From UBA7692 sp964650845 (GTDB lineage: Bacteria; Bacteroidota; Bacteroidia; Chitinophagales; LD1), in NCBI GenBank assembly GCA_964650845.1, contig CAZYXR010000004.1, positions 11,281-75,280 of the forward strand: a stretch of 64,000 bases of DNA, given 5' to 3'. Shown here piece by piece: positions 31,441 through 40,644 of the stretch; positions within the stretch are counted from its first letter, which is position 1, and each line of letters starts with the position of its first letter. Under the pieces are notes generated by a model, which worked only from the letters and a program-made list of their open reading frames with translations, was not told the origin of the DNA and searched no databases. The position numbers and the translations under genes are program-made.

Positions 31441-32976
31441 TTATATTCCATACAATACATCATACTCATAGCTGATGGTTTTTTTCTCGTTTGCTTTTAA
31501 TGGCACTTCCCATTTGATTTGCGACTCGGGATTGATAGAAGTGTGGTAGCTTTTCTTTTTAGTAACTGCGGCTCCATCGCTTTGTTTATTTACTTCTCCG
31601 GTTAGGTTTTTTGTAATGTTTACGGTGGTGGCTACTGCCTGAAAGTTTTCGATTGTGATAGTGCCTTTCAGTGTTGCTTTGGCATAAGTTGTTTTGCCCA
31701 ATTTTTTAAAACTCTCGTTGCGCGAAAGTTCTTCTTCTACGCTTTTAGTTACAATATCAATTGCTTTTGATAAGCGAACATCGGTATTGGCTCCGGCAGG
31801 CGTGTAGCCCATGTTGTCTTGTGCAAGAAATTGTTCTTTTTCATTCAATACCATGATGGGTGCAGAGGTAAGTGGTACACCGCTGGTGTTTTTGATTTCG
31901 AGCGAATGGAACACATCGTATTTGTTCTCTTCGGTATTGGCAAAGCGGCTATAAAGAAAGTTCACATAATCAGGAATGGTGCATTCGTATTTGTCTTTGT
32001 ATTCTAACTCTTTTGCAAAAATGGGAAAATTGCCTTTGCTACTTTTTGCCAAGCTTACTTTCCCTATTTTATAGAAATATAAATCGCCTGTTTTTTCGCC
32101 TTCGGTATCGAAGTTTTGGCTAAACATATCATCACCGGCTGCGGCTTCCATTTGAACCGATTTATACATGTATTGAGCGTTGTTGGTATTTCGCGCCATT
32201 AGTGCTGCGGCTCCTTCGTTGGTAAGGTAGTCGTAGGTCATTGGGTCGGCTTTTAAACCAAAAGCAAGTTGTGGTGAACCAACTACCAGTTCCATTTCGG
32301 CATTGTTGATGGCTTCGCCTCCGTTTTCGATAGTTGCTTTCATTTCTAAGCGGGCATTTTTACTATCTTTTAGTTTTAAAAAGTATGATGGAATCCAGTT
32401 CATACCGCTTTGTAGGTAAAACTCTTGCAGTGCAATAGTCGAGGCAGTTTTTTCGGGTTGCAACACTATCATTCTTTTTAAGCTATCGGCCAAAAAGGTA
32501 TTGCTTTCGCTTTCTTTAAATTCTACTTGATAGATGCTATTTGCTTTTAACCACGAATTGCCTTTTTCGGTTTTCACTTTTACCATATTTGTTTGCTGAT
32601 TAAAATCGGCAATAGTACCCGAAAGCGATTTGTCAATTTGGTTAGAAGCAGTAAAATAGATGGTGGCTTGTTTACCAACATTAGCCGCTACATAATCTTG
32701 CACTGTTTCGCAGCGTATATTTTTTTTAAGTGTATCTATTTTGAATGTAAGATTGCGGATGCCGTTTTCTTTGGCAGCACCCACCCAATATGCGCCATAA
32801 AGTGCTTTTTCGGGCAAGGGTAAAAGCACATTGCCATTTTTAGTGCTGGCGGTGCCTTCGTTTACTATTAGTGCAGTACCATTTTTATAGATGGTTACTT
32901 TTTTTGATGGCAAATTGTTTTGTGCCGATGCGCTCAACAATAATGTTGCTGTGGCAATAGATAAGATAACTTTCAT
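31441..32976 (-). CDS. DUF4139 exported protein (MuiA-like)
   Basis: A 511-residue protein with a signal peptide (MKVILSIATATLLLSASA, then QNNLPSKKVTIYKNGTALI). It has the DUF4139 arrangement: an N-terminal beta domain, a middle segment LQEFYLQSGMNWIPSYFLKL, and a C-terminal beta-sandwich with KNTSGVPLTSAPIMVL and ITKNLTGEVNK. Related proteins include mucoidy inhibitor A, but the function is not established. It is the most upstream gene of the aroC-containing run and is separated from icd by a strong terminator hairpin, so it probably has its own promoter in the 32977-33066 region. Confidence 0.78.
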   Translation of the reverse strand: MKVILSIATATLLLSASAQNNLPSKKVTIYKNGTALIVNEGTASTKNGNVLLPLPEKALYGAYWVGAAKENGIRNLTFKIDTLKKNIRCETVQDYVAANVGKQATIYFTASNQIDKSLSGTIADFNQQTNMVKVKTEKGNSWLKANSIYQVEFKESESNTFLADSLKRMIVLQPEKTASTIALQEFYLQSGMNWIPSYFLKLKDSKNARLEMKATIENGGEAINNAEMELVVGSPQLAFGLKADPMTYDYLTNEGAAALMARNTNNAQYMYKSVQMEAAAGDDMFSQNFDTEGEKTGDLYFYKIGKVSLAKSSKGNFPIFAKELEYKDKYECTIPDYVNFLYSRFANTEENKYDVFHSLEIKNTSGVPLTSAPIMVLNEKEQFLAQDNMGYTPAGANTDVRLSKAIDIVTKSVEEELSRNESFKKLGKTTYAKATLKGTITIENFQAVATTVNITKNLTGEVNKQSDGAAVTKKKSYHTSINPESQIKWEVPLKANEKKTISYEYDVLYGI

Positions 32977-33066
32977 GATTGTGTTTGTTTTGCGAATAGA
33001 TGGTTTAGTTGCGGAATTCCATAATTTGCGAATAGTTGTTTGTGATTTGTTCGCAATGATGAAAAT

Positions 33067-33099
33067 AAAAAAGGCTGCCTCAAACGAAGCAGCCTTTTT
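33067..33099 (-). terminator. Intrinsic terminator after icd
   Basis: Stem GGCTGC (33073-33078) / GCAGCC (33089-33094) with a 10-base loop, flanked by A6 and T5, so it works on either strand. It is 23 bp beyond the icd stop. Confidence 0.85.
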
Positions 33100-33121
33100 G
33101 AAAATAGCAATTTATTTTTGC

Positions 33122-34451
33122 TTAAAAGTGTTTGATGATTTGCTCGCCAAATGCGCTGCATTTTACTTCTGTTGCGCCATCCATTAAACGCGCAAAATCG
33201 TAAGTTACGTTTTTGCTTGCAATAGCACCACTTAGTCCTTTATGGATTAATTTTGCGGCTTCGTCCCAACCAAAATATTCAAGCATCATTGCGCCCGACA
33301 AAATCACCGAGCCTGGATTTACTTTGTCTAAATCGGCATATTTTGGAGCAGTGCCGTGCGTGGCCTCAAAAATAGCATGACCGGTTACATAGTTAATGTT
33401 TGCGCCTGGTGCAATGCCAATGCCACCAACTTGTGCTGCCAATGCATCGCTCAAGTAATCGCCATTTAGGTTTAGTGTGGCAATAACATCAAAATCTTCG
33501 GGGCGGGTAAGTACTTGTTGCAAAGTAATATCGGCAATAGAGTCTTTTATCAAAATTTTGCCCGAAGCAAGTGCTGCTTTTTGTTCTTCGTTGGCAGCCG
33601 CTTCGCCCTTTGCTTTCTTGGTTTTTTCCCATTGATTCCAAGTGTAAGTTTGGTCGGCAAATTCGGTTTCGGCAAGTTGATACCCCCAATCGCGAAATGC
33701 ACCTTCGGTGTATTTCATAATGTTGCCTTTGTGTACCAATGTTAAACTTTTACGCTTTTGAGAAATGGCGTACTCAATTGCCGAACGAATTAAACGTTGT
33801 GAGCCAATTTTAGAAACAGCTTTAATACCAATACCCACATTTGGTTCTACATCTGCGCCAGCCAATTTTGCAACACGCGCATATTCTCTGCCGCGCTTTT
33901 TATCGTTAAAGCGAATTTTGTTGTATTCTTTCTCAAATCTTTTTTTCAAAAATTTCAATACATCTGCTGCTTCTAAAGTGCTGGCTGCAAACTCAATTCC
34001 TGCATAAATATCTTCAGTGTTTTCACGGAAGATAACCATGTCAACTGCTTCGGGGCGTTTTACCGNNNNNNNNNNTGCCTGCATAGTATTGCACCGGGCG
34101 CAAACACACATATAAATCAAGTATTTGGCGCAAAGCTACGTTCAACGAACGGATGCCGCCACCTACGGGTGTGGTTAATGGTCCTTTTATTCCTACCAAA
34201 TATTCTCTGAAAGCATCTAAGGTTTCGTCTGGCAACCAGTTGCCTGTTTTGTTGAAGGCTTTTTCGCCAGCCAGCACTTCTTTCCATTCTATTTTGCGCT
34301 TGCCTTTATATGCTTTTTCAACTGCTGCGTCTAACACGCGCACTGATGAACGCCAAATGTCTGGTCCGGTGCCATCGCCTTCAATAAAAGGAACGATGGG
34401 ATTGTTAGGCACTTTCAATTTGCCTCTGCTAATGGTGATTTTTTCTCCCAT
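33122..34451 (-). CDS. icd: Isocitrate dehydrogenase, interrupted by gap
   Basis: Oxidises isocitrate to 2-oxoglutarate in the TCA cycle. The N-terminal part reads MGEKITISRGKL, then PFIEGDGTGPDIW, GPLTTPVGGGIRSLNVALRQ and LYVCLRPVQYYAG. A 10-N gap (34066-34075) follows, then VKRPEAVDMVIFRENTEDIYAGIE and the NAD(P) and metal region (LVHKGNIMKYTEGAF; NLNGDYLSDALAAQVGG; EATHGTAPKYA). With ten Ns the two halves are in different frames. The family has four residues (such as VPSP) there, which needs nine unknown bases, so the frame break is an artefact. The start at 34451 is favoured over the longer frame to 34502. Confidence 0.93.
34066..34075. other. Assembly gap (10 N) inside icd
   Basis: Ten N. 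Twelve bases are expected between GGC and GTA, three of which (A and CG) are already present, so nine fits and ten gives a false frameshift. Confidence 0.9.
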
Positions 34452-34607
34452 GATTATTGATTGATTGTTGTTAAATTCTGTCTTGTTTGTAAAAAAAGTC
34501 ATGCGAACCTAAAAGGATTTTTCAAATACAAAAGATTTTTGGGATTTGTTGGAAACCTCTTTTTTAAGCTAAAACCGTATCAACTATTGCAAAAGCGCAA
34601 AACAAAC

Positions 34608-35672
34608 TCACCGAATGCTTTCTATGTATGCTGCAATTGTTTTTGGAAAAGCGAATTGATTCAACTTGTTTTTTTCTATGCGTAGCAATCCTTTGCCTTT
34701 ATCCAATGTGTGCTTGTTATCTATGGCAACTTCTAAAAAAGTGATGTGTAACTTTTGATGTGTAAGTTGCTGCTTAAACACTTCGGAGCGATGTGTGATT
34801 TTGAAATCTTTTGTTTCGAGTAAGTCAACTAATTCTTGTTGCATGTTTTTTGCAATAGGGTTGTCGCTTTCTATTAGTGGAAATTCATATAGCGACTTCC
34901 AAATATCGTTGGCTGTGCGCTGATGAATAAAAGTGTGGTTTTTTTGATGAATAATTATGTAGTAAAAATGTCTTTCCCTCTTTGTCAATTTTTTGCTTCG
35001 CACGGGCAATAACATCACAAGGTTTTTGTTTAAAGCAAAGCAGTTTTGACTCAACACACAATTGTTGCAAATAGGATTTTGTGCTGTGCAAACAGTAGCA
35101 CCATAATCCATTATCGCCTGGTTGTATGCAGCTGGATTTTTGTGGCTGATAAGTTGCTGAGCGATAGCCGAAAATTCTTTTTTCCCTGCGGTGGTATCAA
35201 AGGGTGTTTCAATACCAAAGTAGCGCGATAAAATACGAATCACATTGCCATCAACAACTGCCACAGGTTCGTTATACGCAAATGAAGCTATTGCGGCTGC
35301 AGTGTATGCACCTACACCTTTTAGTTGTTGAAGCGATTGAAAGTTGGTTGGGAAAACCCCGCCTAATTTTTCAACAATGTGTTTTGCTGTATGGTGCAAA
35401 TTTCGAGCACGAGAGTAGTATCCGAGTCCTTGCCACAATTTCATTATATCATCTTGCGATGCTGCGGAAAGTAGATGAACAGAAGGATATTTTTTTTTAA
35501 AAGCATTAAAATAAGGCAAGCCTTGCTCCACTCGGGTTTGCTGTAAAATAATTTCGCTGAGCCAAATCAAGTATGGGTTCTTTTCGCCTTTCCACGGCAT
35601 GGTGCGCTCGTTGATGTGTTCATTCCACTGCAGAATTTTTTCGGTAAAAAACTTTTTGTTTCCATTGTTCAT
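34608..35672 (-). CDS. mutY: A/G-specific adenine glycosylase
   Basis: MutY removes adenine mispaired with 8-oxoguanine. The catalytic Glu is in LSEIILQQTRVEQ. The helix-hairpin-helix and catalytic Asp are LKGVGAYTAAAIASF and AVVDGNVIRIL. The iron-sulphur cluster ligands are Cys-x6-Cys-x2-Cys-x5-Cys in CTAQNPICNNCVLSQNCFA. A NUDIX-like C-terminal domain (HFYYIIIHQKNHTFIHQR) recognises 8-oxoG. The ATG at 35672 is chosen over the GTG at 35678. It is divergent from the HU gene, an arrangement I have seen in other Bacteroidota, where mutY, an HU gene, ssb and gldE are often neighbours. In this genome ssb-gldE lies 18 kb away. Confidence 0.94.
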   Translation of the reverse strand: MNNGNKKFFTEKILQWNEHINERTMPWKGEKNPYLIWLSEIILQQTRVEQGLPYFNAFKKKYPSVHLLSAASQDDIMKLWQGLGYYSRARNLHHTAKHIVEKLGGVFPTNFQSLQQLKGVGAYTAAAIASFAYNEPVAVVDGNVIRILSRYFGIETPFDTTAGKKEFSAIAQQLISHKNPAAYNQAIMDYGATVCTAQNPICNNCVLSQNCFALNKNLVMLLPVRSKKLTKRERHFYYIIIHQKNHTFIHQRTANDIWKSLYEFPLIESDNPIAKNMQQELVDLLETKDFKITHRSEVFKQQLTHQKLHITFLEVAIDNKHTLDKGKGLLRIEKNKLNQFAFPKTIAAYIESIR

Positions 35673-35837
35673 AAGCACACATCAGGTAAAGAGCTTTTTG
35701 TTAAATACAGTGTTCACTTTTCTGCTTGAAAAAAATCAAAATGTTGGGAAACAATGTTTTGAAAAAAATAATTATTGCATATTCGGTTTACAAAACGGAC
35801 GCGAACTTATTTATTAACCATTAAAAAAAGTACAGTT

Positions 35838-36146
35838 ATGAGAAAAGCCGACATTGTAAGTAGAGTAACTGAGATGACTGGCGTTCCGAAGGTGGATGTG
35901 TTAGTTTCACTTGAAGCATTCTTCAAGGAGGTAAAGAATTCGTTAAAAGCCGGTGAGAATGTTTATGTGCGCGGGTTTGGAAGTTTTATTCTAAAAAAAC
36001 GCGCCAAAAAAATTGGTAGAAACATCAAAAAAAATGTGGCTATCGAAATTCCCGAGCATTATATCCCCTCTTTTAAGCCGGCAAAAGTTTTTGCCGACCA
36101 AATAAAAAAAACAGCCAAGCCCGATAAAGCAAAAAAAGCTGCGTAA
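35838..36146 (+). CDS. HU/IHF family DNA-binding protein
   Basis: A 102-residue histone-like DNA-bending protein. MRKADIVSRVTEMTGVPKVDV is the helical dimerisation part, and VYVRGFGSFILKKRAKKIGRN is the classic beta-arm region (GFGxFxxxxRxxRxGRNP), here ending GRNIKKNVAIEIP where most HU have GRNPxTG. The C-terminal tail is Lys/Ala rich (KKTAKPDKAKKAA), as in several Bacteroidota HU proteins. The start at 35838 is preferred to the open frame from 35775, whose first 21 residues overlap the divergent promoter region. The HAD phosphatase gene follows after 6 bp, so the two may be cotranscribed. Confidence 0.9.
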   Translation: MRKADIVSRVTEMTGVPKVDVLVSLEAFFKEVKNSLKAGENVYVRGFGSFILKKRAKKIGRNIKKNVAIEIPEHYIPSFKPAKVFADQIKKTAKPDKAKKAA

Positions 36147-36152
36147 CGATTA

Positions 36153-36797
36153 GTGAAATACGATGCGGTAATTTTTGATATGGACGGAGTGCTTATAGAC
36201 TCGGAACCATGGTGGCGCAAAGCAGAAATTGAAATTTTTAAAACCGTAGGCTTATCGCTCACCGATGATGATTGCATGAAAACCACAGGCTATCGTTTCG
36301 ATGAAGTGGTGGAGTATTGGTATCATCGTTTTCCGTGGCAGGGTAAAACAACCGAGCAGGTTGCTACCGAAGTAATTGATTTAATGGAGCATCATATTGC
36401 GTATGATGCTCCATTAATTTTGGGTGTACACGAAGCGGTGCATCATGCGGCAACAAGTGGTGCTAAACTGGCAGTGGCTTCATCATCGGCATTGCGACTG
36501 ATAAAAGCAATGGCAACGCGGCTACAGCGCGATGGCATTTTCGATGCACTGGTTTCGGCCGAATTTGAACCTTATGGAAAACCGCATCCGGCAGTATTTT
36601 TATCGGCTGCAAAACAATTGGGTGTAAAACCCGAAAAATGTTTGGTGATTGAAGATTCGCTTTTTGGTGTTGTAGCAGCTAAAGCCGCCAAAATGAGTTG
36701 TGTTGCCATTCCGGCAATGCACGATAGGGCAAACCCTAAATTTGCTATTGCCGATTTTATGTTGACCGATATTGGGCAATTGCACACTTTGCTTTGA
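36153..36797 (+). CDS. hxpB: HAD-superfamily sugar phosphatase (HxpB-like)
   Basis: A 214-residue HAD phosphatase with a cap domain between motif I and II. Motif I is FDMDGVLIDSEP (Asp9 nucleophile, Asp11 acid), motif II is VASSS, Lys is in YGKPHPAVF and the metal-binding acids are in VIEDSLFGV. The cap features WW.KAEIEIF, WYHRFPW and the C-terminal FDALVSAEFEPYGKPHP resemble E. coli HxpB (YniC), which acts on 2-deoxyglucose 6-phosphate and other hexose and hexitol phosphates. It starts with GTG 6 bp after the HU gene. A bidirectional terminator follows. Confidence 0.82.
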   Translation: MKYDAVIFDMDGVLIDSEPWWRKAEIEIFKTVGLSLTDDDCMKTTGYRFDEVVEYWYHRFPWQGKTTEQVATEVIDLMEHHIAYDAPLILGVHEAVHHAATSGAKLAVASSSALRLIKAMATRLQRDGIFDALVSAEFEPYGKPHPAVFLSAAKQLGVKPEKCLVIEDSLFGVVAAKAAKMSCVAIPAMHDRANPKFAIADFMLTDIGQLHTLL

Positions 36798-36815
36798 TGC
36801 CAACACATAAAACGC

Positions 36816-36842
36816 AAAAAGCCACCAATGTTGGTGGCTTTT
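36816..36842. terminator. Bidirectional terminator between hxpB and tRNA-Asn
   Basis: Stem GCCACC (36821-36826) / GGTGGC (36833-36838) around AATGTT, flanked by A5 and T4. It serves the convergent hxpB and tRNA gene. Confidence 0.8.
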
Positions 36843-36843
36843 G

Positions 36844-36917
36844 CTCCCCCTCTTGGGCTCGAACCAAGGACCCCAAGATTAACAGTCTTGTGCTCTAACC
36901 AGCTGAGCTAAGGAGGA
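36844..36917 (-). tRNA. tRNA-Asn (GUU)
   Basis: Full cloverleaf of 74 bases read on the minus strand. The acceptor stem is TCCTCCT paired with AGGGGGA. The D arm has AGCTCAGCTGGTTAGAGC. The anticodon stem is CAAGA/TCTTG with loop CTGTTAA (anticodon GTT), and the T arm contains GGTTCGAGCC. Discriminator G73 is at 36844; CCA is not encoded (GCAA follows). It is a single tRNA gene, not a cluster. Confidence 0.95.
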
Positions 36918-37050
36918 ATTTCCGTATTTCTTTTAAAAAATCGGACTGCAAATGTATAAGTTCAAATGAAATCTCCAATCTTCGCACCCGAAATTTTTTT
37001 GAAAGCCTTTTGAAACTTATATAATAACAAACATAAAACAATCAAACAGA

Positions 37051-37980
37051 ATGAGTCTTTTAACCGTTGGTACAGTTGCTTTTGACGCTATTGAAACACC
37101 TTTTGGCAAAACCGATAAAATTGTGGGTGGCGCGGCTACTTACATTGCATGGAGTGCTTCCTTTTTTTCTAAAAAAGTAAATATAGTGTCGGTAATTGGC
37201 GATGATTTTGACATGAATGAGCTGGCACTTTTAAAAGATAGAGGTGTAGATGCCGAAGGTATTGAAGTAAAACAGGGTAAAAAAAGTTTTTTTTGGAGTG
37301 GTAAGTATCACTTGGATATGAATACCCGTGATACTTTGATTACCGACCTAAATGTGTTGCTGGAATTTAACCCGGTAATTCCCGAAAGCTATCAAAGCAG
37401 CGATATTTTGTTGCTTGGCAACATTGACCCCAATTTACAATTGAATGTGTTAAACCAACTTGAACAAAAACCAAAGTTGATTGTGCTCGACACGATGAAC
37501 TTTTGGATGACACCTGCCTACAAAGAAAAGTTGCTGGAGGTTATAGGTCGCGTAGATGTGCTTACGGTTAACGATGCGGAAGCGCGCGAGTTATCGGGTG
37601 AATATTCGTTGGTAAAAGCAGCTAAAAAAATTCTTGCACTGGGTCCCGATTATCTTGTGATTAAAAAAGGCGAACACGGTGCGCTATTGTTTCACGAAAA
37701 CAATGTGTTTTTTGCGCCAGCCTTGCCTTTAGAAGATGTGTTTGACCCTACCGGAGCGGGCGATACTTTTGCCGGAGGCTTTGCGGGATACTTAGATAAA
37801 ACACGCGACATTGGCTTCGAGAATATGAAACGCGCCATCATTTATGGTTCGGCAATGGCTTCGTTTTGTGTCGAAAAATTTGGCACCGAAAGATTGAAAG
37901 AACTCAACCATCACGATATTGAAGAGCGTGTAAAAGATTTTATTGATTTGGTGCAGTTTGATATTGTGCTGGAGGAATAA
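37051..37980 (+). CDS. PfkB-family sugar/nucleoside kinase
   Basis: A 309-residue ribokinase-fold kinase. The N-terminal GG motif is IVGGAATYIAW (PfkB signature 1 region). The anion hole and catalytic Asp are in the canonical DPTGAGDTFAGGFAGYL. LGNIDPNLQLNVL and DTMNFWMTPAYKEKL lie between. Which sugar or nucleoside is phosphorylated cannot be told; the group includes adenosine kinase-like and ribokinase-like enzymes. It is a single gene after the tRNA, and convergent with bshA (10 bp apart). Confidence 0.85.
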   Translation: MSLLTVGTVAFDAIETPFGKTDKIVGGAATYIAWSASFFSKKVNIVSVIGDDFDMNELALLKDRGVDAEGIEVKQGKKSFFWSGKYHLDMNTRDTLITDLNVLLEFNPVIPESYQSSDILLLGNIDPNLQLNVLNQLEQKPKLIVLDTMNFWMTPAYKEKLLEVIGRVDVLTVNDAEARELSGEYSLVKAAKKILALGPDYLVIKKGEHGALLFHENNVFFAPALPLEDVFDPTGAGDTFAGGFAGYLDKTRDIGFENMKRAIIYGSAMASFCVEKFGTERLKELNHHDIEERVKDFIDLVQFDIVLEE

Positions 37981-37989
37981 AAAACCTCT

Positions 37990-39144
37990 TTAGATAACAA
38001 ACTCCAACATCGAAGTTTTGAAAACTGTTTCGTAATAGTTTTCATACATAGGCAATATGTTTTCGAGCGAAAATGTTTGTGCATGAGCAAAAGCATTTTG
38101 CTTAAATTCTTGTAGCCGCACCTCATCGCTAAGAATAAAAATGGCATTTTTTGCCATATCGTCCACATCGCCCACGTTGCTCATAAAACCTGTTTTGCCT
38201 TGAATTTGAATTTCGGGCAGGCCGCCAGCATTTGAAGTAATTACAGGCACTTCGCAAGCCATTGCTTCTAATGCAGCCAAACCAAAGCTTTCGGTTTCGG
38301 AAGGCAATAAAAACAAATCGGAAATTGCCAGTAGGTCTTCTACGGCATCTTGCTTGCCCAAAAAGCGAACGTGTTCGCAATTGCCCAATTGTCGGCAAAG
38401 TAACTCAATGCTCATGCGCTCGGGACCATCGCCAACCAGCAATAACTTTGATGGAATTTTTTTGCAAACCTTATCAAACATCAACACCACATCCTCTACT
38501 CGTTTTACTTTTCGAAAGTTGGAAACGTGTATCAGAATTTTTTCGCCCTGTGGAGCAATGGCTGTTTTAAAATGCTCTTTGTTGGTTTTGCGAAAGCGCG
38601 AAAAATCAATAAAATTAGGAATTACTTCTATGTGCTTTTTAATATTAAAATGCTTGTAAGTATCGTTTTTTAATGACTCTGATACAGAAGTAATGCCATC
38701 GGAATGGTTAATGGAAAAAGCAACAACGGGCAAATAACTTGGGTCGCGCCCAACAAGTGTAATGTCGGTGCCGTGCAGCGTAGTAATAAATGGGATGTTT
38801 ATTTTTTGCTCTTTTAAAATATTGCGAGCCATTAAAGCCGATGAAGCATGAGGAATGGCATAGTGCACGTGTAGCAAATCGAGTTTTTCAAATTTTACAA
38901 CATCTACAATTTTGCTTGCCAGTGCCGATTCGTAAGGAGTGTATTGAAACAAAGGATAGTCGAGGGAACTAACCTCGTGATAAAAAATGTTTTCGTGAAA
39001 GGCATCTAAGCGCACTGGTTCTTGATAGGTAATAAAGTGAACCTGATGCCCTTTTTTGGCAAGTGCTTTGCCCAATTCGGTTGCTACCACACCGCTACCG
39101 CCATAAGTAGGGTAACACACAATTCCTATTTTAATGAAATCCAT
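37990..39144 (-). CDS. bshA: N-acetyl-alpha-D-glucosaminyl L-malate synthase
   Basis: BshA is a GT4 glycosyltransferase that joins GlcNAc from UDP-GlcNAc to L-malate, the first step of bacillithiol synthesis. The N-terminal IGIVCYPTYGGSGVVATELGKAL is characteristic. LHVHYAIPHASSALMAR and TTLHGTDITLVG are typical, and the nucleotide-binding end is LLPSETESFGLAALEAMACEVPVI. Length (384) is right. bshB and bshC are not in this window. A TACCTTCG box lies 5 bp before the ATG, the same near-leaderless layout as trmB and porG. Confidence 0.93.
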   Translation of the reverse strand: MDFIKIGIVCYPTYGGSGVVATELGKALAKKGHQVHFITYQEPVRLDAFHENIFYHEVSSLDYPLFQYTPYESALASKIVDVVKFEKLDLLHVHYAIPHASSALMARNILKEQKINIPFITTLHGTDITLVGRDPSYLPVVAFSINHSDGITSVSESLKNDTYKHFNIKKHIEVIPNFIDFSRFRKTNKEHFKTAIAPQGEKILIHVSNFRKVKRVEDVVLMFDKVCKKIPSKLLLVGDGPERMSIELLCRQLGNCEHVRFLGKQDAVEDLLAISDLFLLPSETESFGLAALEAMACEVPVITSNAGGLPEIQIQGKTGFMSNVGDVDDMAKNAIFILSDEVRLQEFKQNAFAHAQTFSLENILPMYENYYETVFKTSMLEFVI

Positions 39145-39149
39145 GATGG

Positions 39150-39157
39150 CGAAGGTA
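39150..39157 (-). promoter_or_regulatory. bshA -7 box TACCTTCG
   Basis: Minus-strand TACCTTCG ending 5 bp before the bshA ATG (39142-39144). Confidence 0.45.
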
Positions 39158-39206
39158 GGAAGTAGATTTTATGAATTGGTTAAAGAGATTTAAGACGGTA
39201 TTTATT

Positions 39207-40478
39207 TCAATCAAACAGCGTTTCCAATTTGTTTGCGCGAGAACCCTTCACTAAAATCAAGCTGTTGCTTGGCAGATGCTGGGTAAGCCAATTTTTGGCG
39301 CTGTTGGTATCTGCAAACCAATTTGCTTTTTCTGTTGTAAAGGCAAATTCATTGCCGATAAAAATTAGCTGATGCAGCGCAAGCGAAAACGCAAGTATTG
39401 CAATAGCTTGATGAACTTCTTCGGATGAATCTCCCATTTCTTTCATGCCTCCGAGAATGGCAATTTTCTTTTCATGCTTTATAGTAGCAAAATTTTCTAA
39501 CGCTGCTTTCATGCTGCTGGGGTTGGCGTTGTAGCAATCGAGTATTATGGTGTTGTTGTTTTTTTCTATTTGCTGCGAACGATTATTGCCGGGTTCATAA
39601 TTTTCTATTGCCGATTTTATTTTTTCAAATGGCACATCAAAATATTTGCCGATACTACATGCTGCCAACACATTTTCAAAATTATAGCCGCCCACCAAGT
39701 TGGTATGTACTATTTGCTTTTCGGTTTCAAAACTCAAAAAATCGCCTTCCAATAACTTGCCTGAGCAAAAGGGGCTTTTTGTTCCGTAGCTAACCTGCCT
39801 GCTTTTATCAATTCCGGCTTCTGTTGCTTTGTTCATCAACAACTCGTTATCGGTATTTACAAAAATGCTCGCTTCTCTTTTTGCCAAATAGCGATACAAT
39901 TCTGTTTTGCCTTTTACCACGCCTTCAAAACCGCCAAAGCCTTCGAGGTGCGCCAAACCTACGTTTGTAATCAAACCAAAATCGGGCTCGGTGAAATGGC
40001 AATAAGAGTCAATTTCGCTTTGATGGTTTGCACCCATTTCTACAACAGCAAAATCTACATCAACCGGCATAGAAAGTAAAGTGAGTGGAATGCCAATATG
40101 GTTGTTTAGGTTACCTTTTGTTGCCTGAGTTTTAAAAGTGCTTGAAAGCACTGCTGCTATCAGTTCTTTGGTGGTTGTTTTGCCATTGCTCCCGGTTAGC
40201 GCAATCACTTTTCCGGCAAATTGCCTGCGATGATGAAACGCCAGTTGCTGAAGCACCACCAATACATTTTCAACCTTTATTATTCTTTCATCATCCCCGG
40301 TAGCCTCGTCAACAATCGAATATGCCGCGCCATTTTGCAAAGCCGCTGCGGCAAACGTGTTGCCATTAAAATTATCCCCCTTCAAAGCAAAAAACAGATT
40401 ACCCTTTTGGATATTGCGCGTGTCGGTGGTTACTCCCGTTGACTGCCGAAAAAGTGCGTAAAGCGATGGAATGTTCAT
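39207..40478 (-). CDS. murF: UDP-MurNAc-tripeptide D-alanyl-D-alanine ligase
   Basis: MurF adds D-Ala-D-Ala to the peptidoglycan precursor. The ATP loop is ALTGSNGKTTTKEL and then FKTQATKGNLNNHIGIPLTLL. EMGANHQSEI and GLAHLEGFGG follow, and the C-terminal domain has DCYNANPSSM and GGMKEMGDSS (DCYNANP is diagnostic of Mur ligases of this branch). Length (423) is typical of Bacteroidota MurF. It is 62 bp upstream of bshA on the same strand, with the large repeat island behind it. Confidence 0.94.
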   Translation of the reverse strand: MNIPSLYALFRQSTGVTTDTRNIQKGNLFFALKGDNFNGNTFAAAALQNGAAYSIVDEATGDDERIIKVENVLVVLQQLAFHHRRQFAGKVIALTGSNGKTTTKELIAAVLSSTFKTQATKGNLNNHIGIPLTLLSMPVDVDFAVVEMGANHQSEIDSYCHFTEPDFGLITNVGLAHLEGFGGFEGVVKGKTELYRYLAKREASIFVNTDNELLMNKATEAGIDKSRQVSYGTKSPFCSGKLLEGDFLSFETEKQIVHTNLVGGYNFENVLAACSIGKYFDVPFEKIKSAIENYEPGNNRSQQIEKNNNTIILDCYNANPSSMKAALENFATIKHEKKIAILGGMKEMGDSSEEVHQAIAILAFSLALHQLIFIGNEFAFTTEKANWFADTNSAKNWLTQHLPSNSLILVKGSRANKLETLFD

Positions 40479-40533
40479 GTTGCAAATTGCTTAAGCAATA
40501 ATAGTATTTGCAACAGAATCAATTATAAGTATT

Positions 40534-40577
40534 GTCAGGCTGCCTGTCCCGCCAAAGCGGGGAGCTTGTCGAAGCCT
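40534..40577. repeat. Nested palindromes: CCCGCCAAAGCGGG inside GTCAGGCTG...GAGCTTGTCGAAGCC
   Basis: GTCAGGCTG (40534-40542) and GAGCTTGTCGAAGCC (40562-40576) look like the two parts of one element, GTCAGGCTGAGCTTGTCGAAGCC. I recall it as a common Bacteroidota intergenic repeat. A second hairpin, CCCGC-CAAA-GCGGG at 40548-40561, is placed in the middle. Confidence 0.55.
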
Positions 40578-40580
40578 ATC

Positions 40581-40644
40581 ATGGCGCGTCCCTCGTCCTT
40601 CGTCCCCCGACCCTTTATAATTATGGCGCGCCCCTCGTGCCTCG
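40581..40644. repeat. Direct repeat ATGGCGCG(C/T)CCCTCGT, 42-bp period
   Basis: ATGGCGCGTCCCTCGT at 40581-40596 and ATGGCGCGCCCCTCGT at 40623-40638. The C-rich stretch up to about 40740 continues with CCTCGCTCGTTCCTCGCTCC and similar. GC content here is well above the neighbouring genes. Confidence 0.6.

Noticed and set aside
33122..34502. icd read as two overlapping frames (possible pseudogene)
   Set aside because: The break coincides exactly with the N-run; nine unknown bases restore a normal enzyme.
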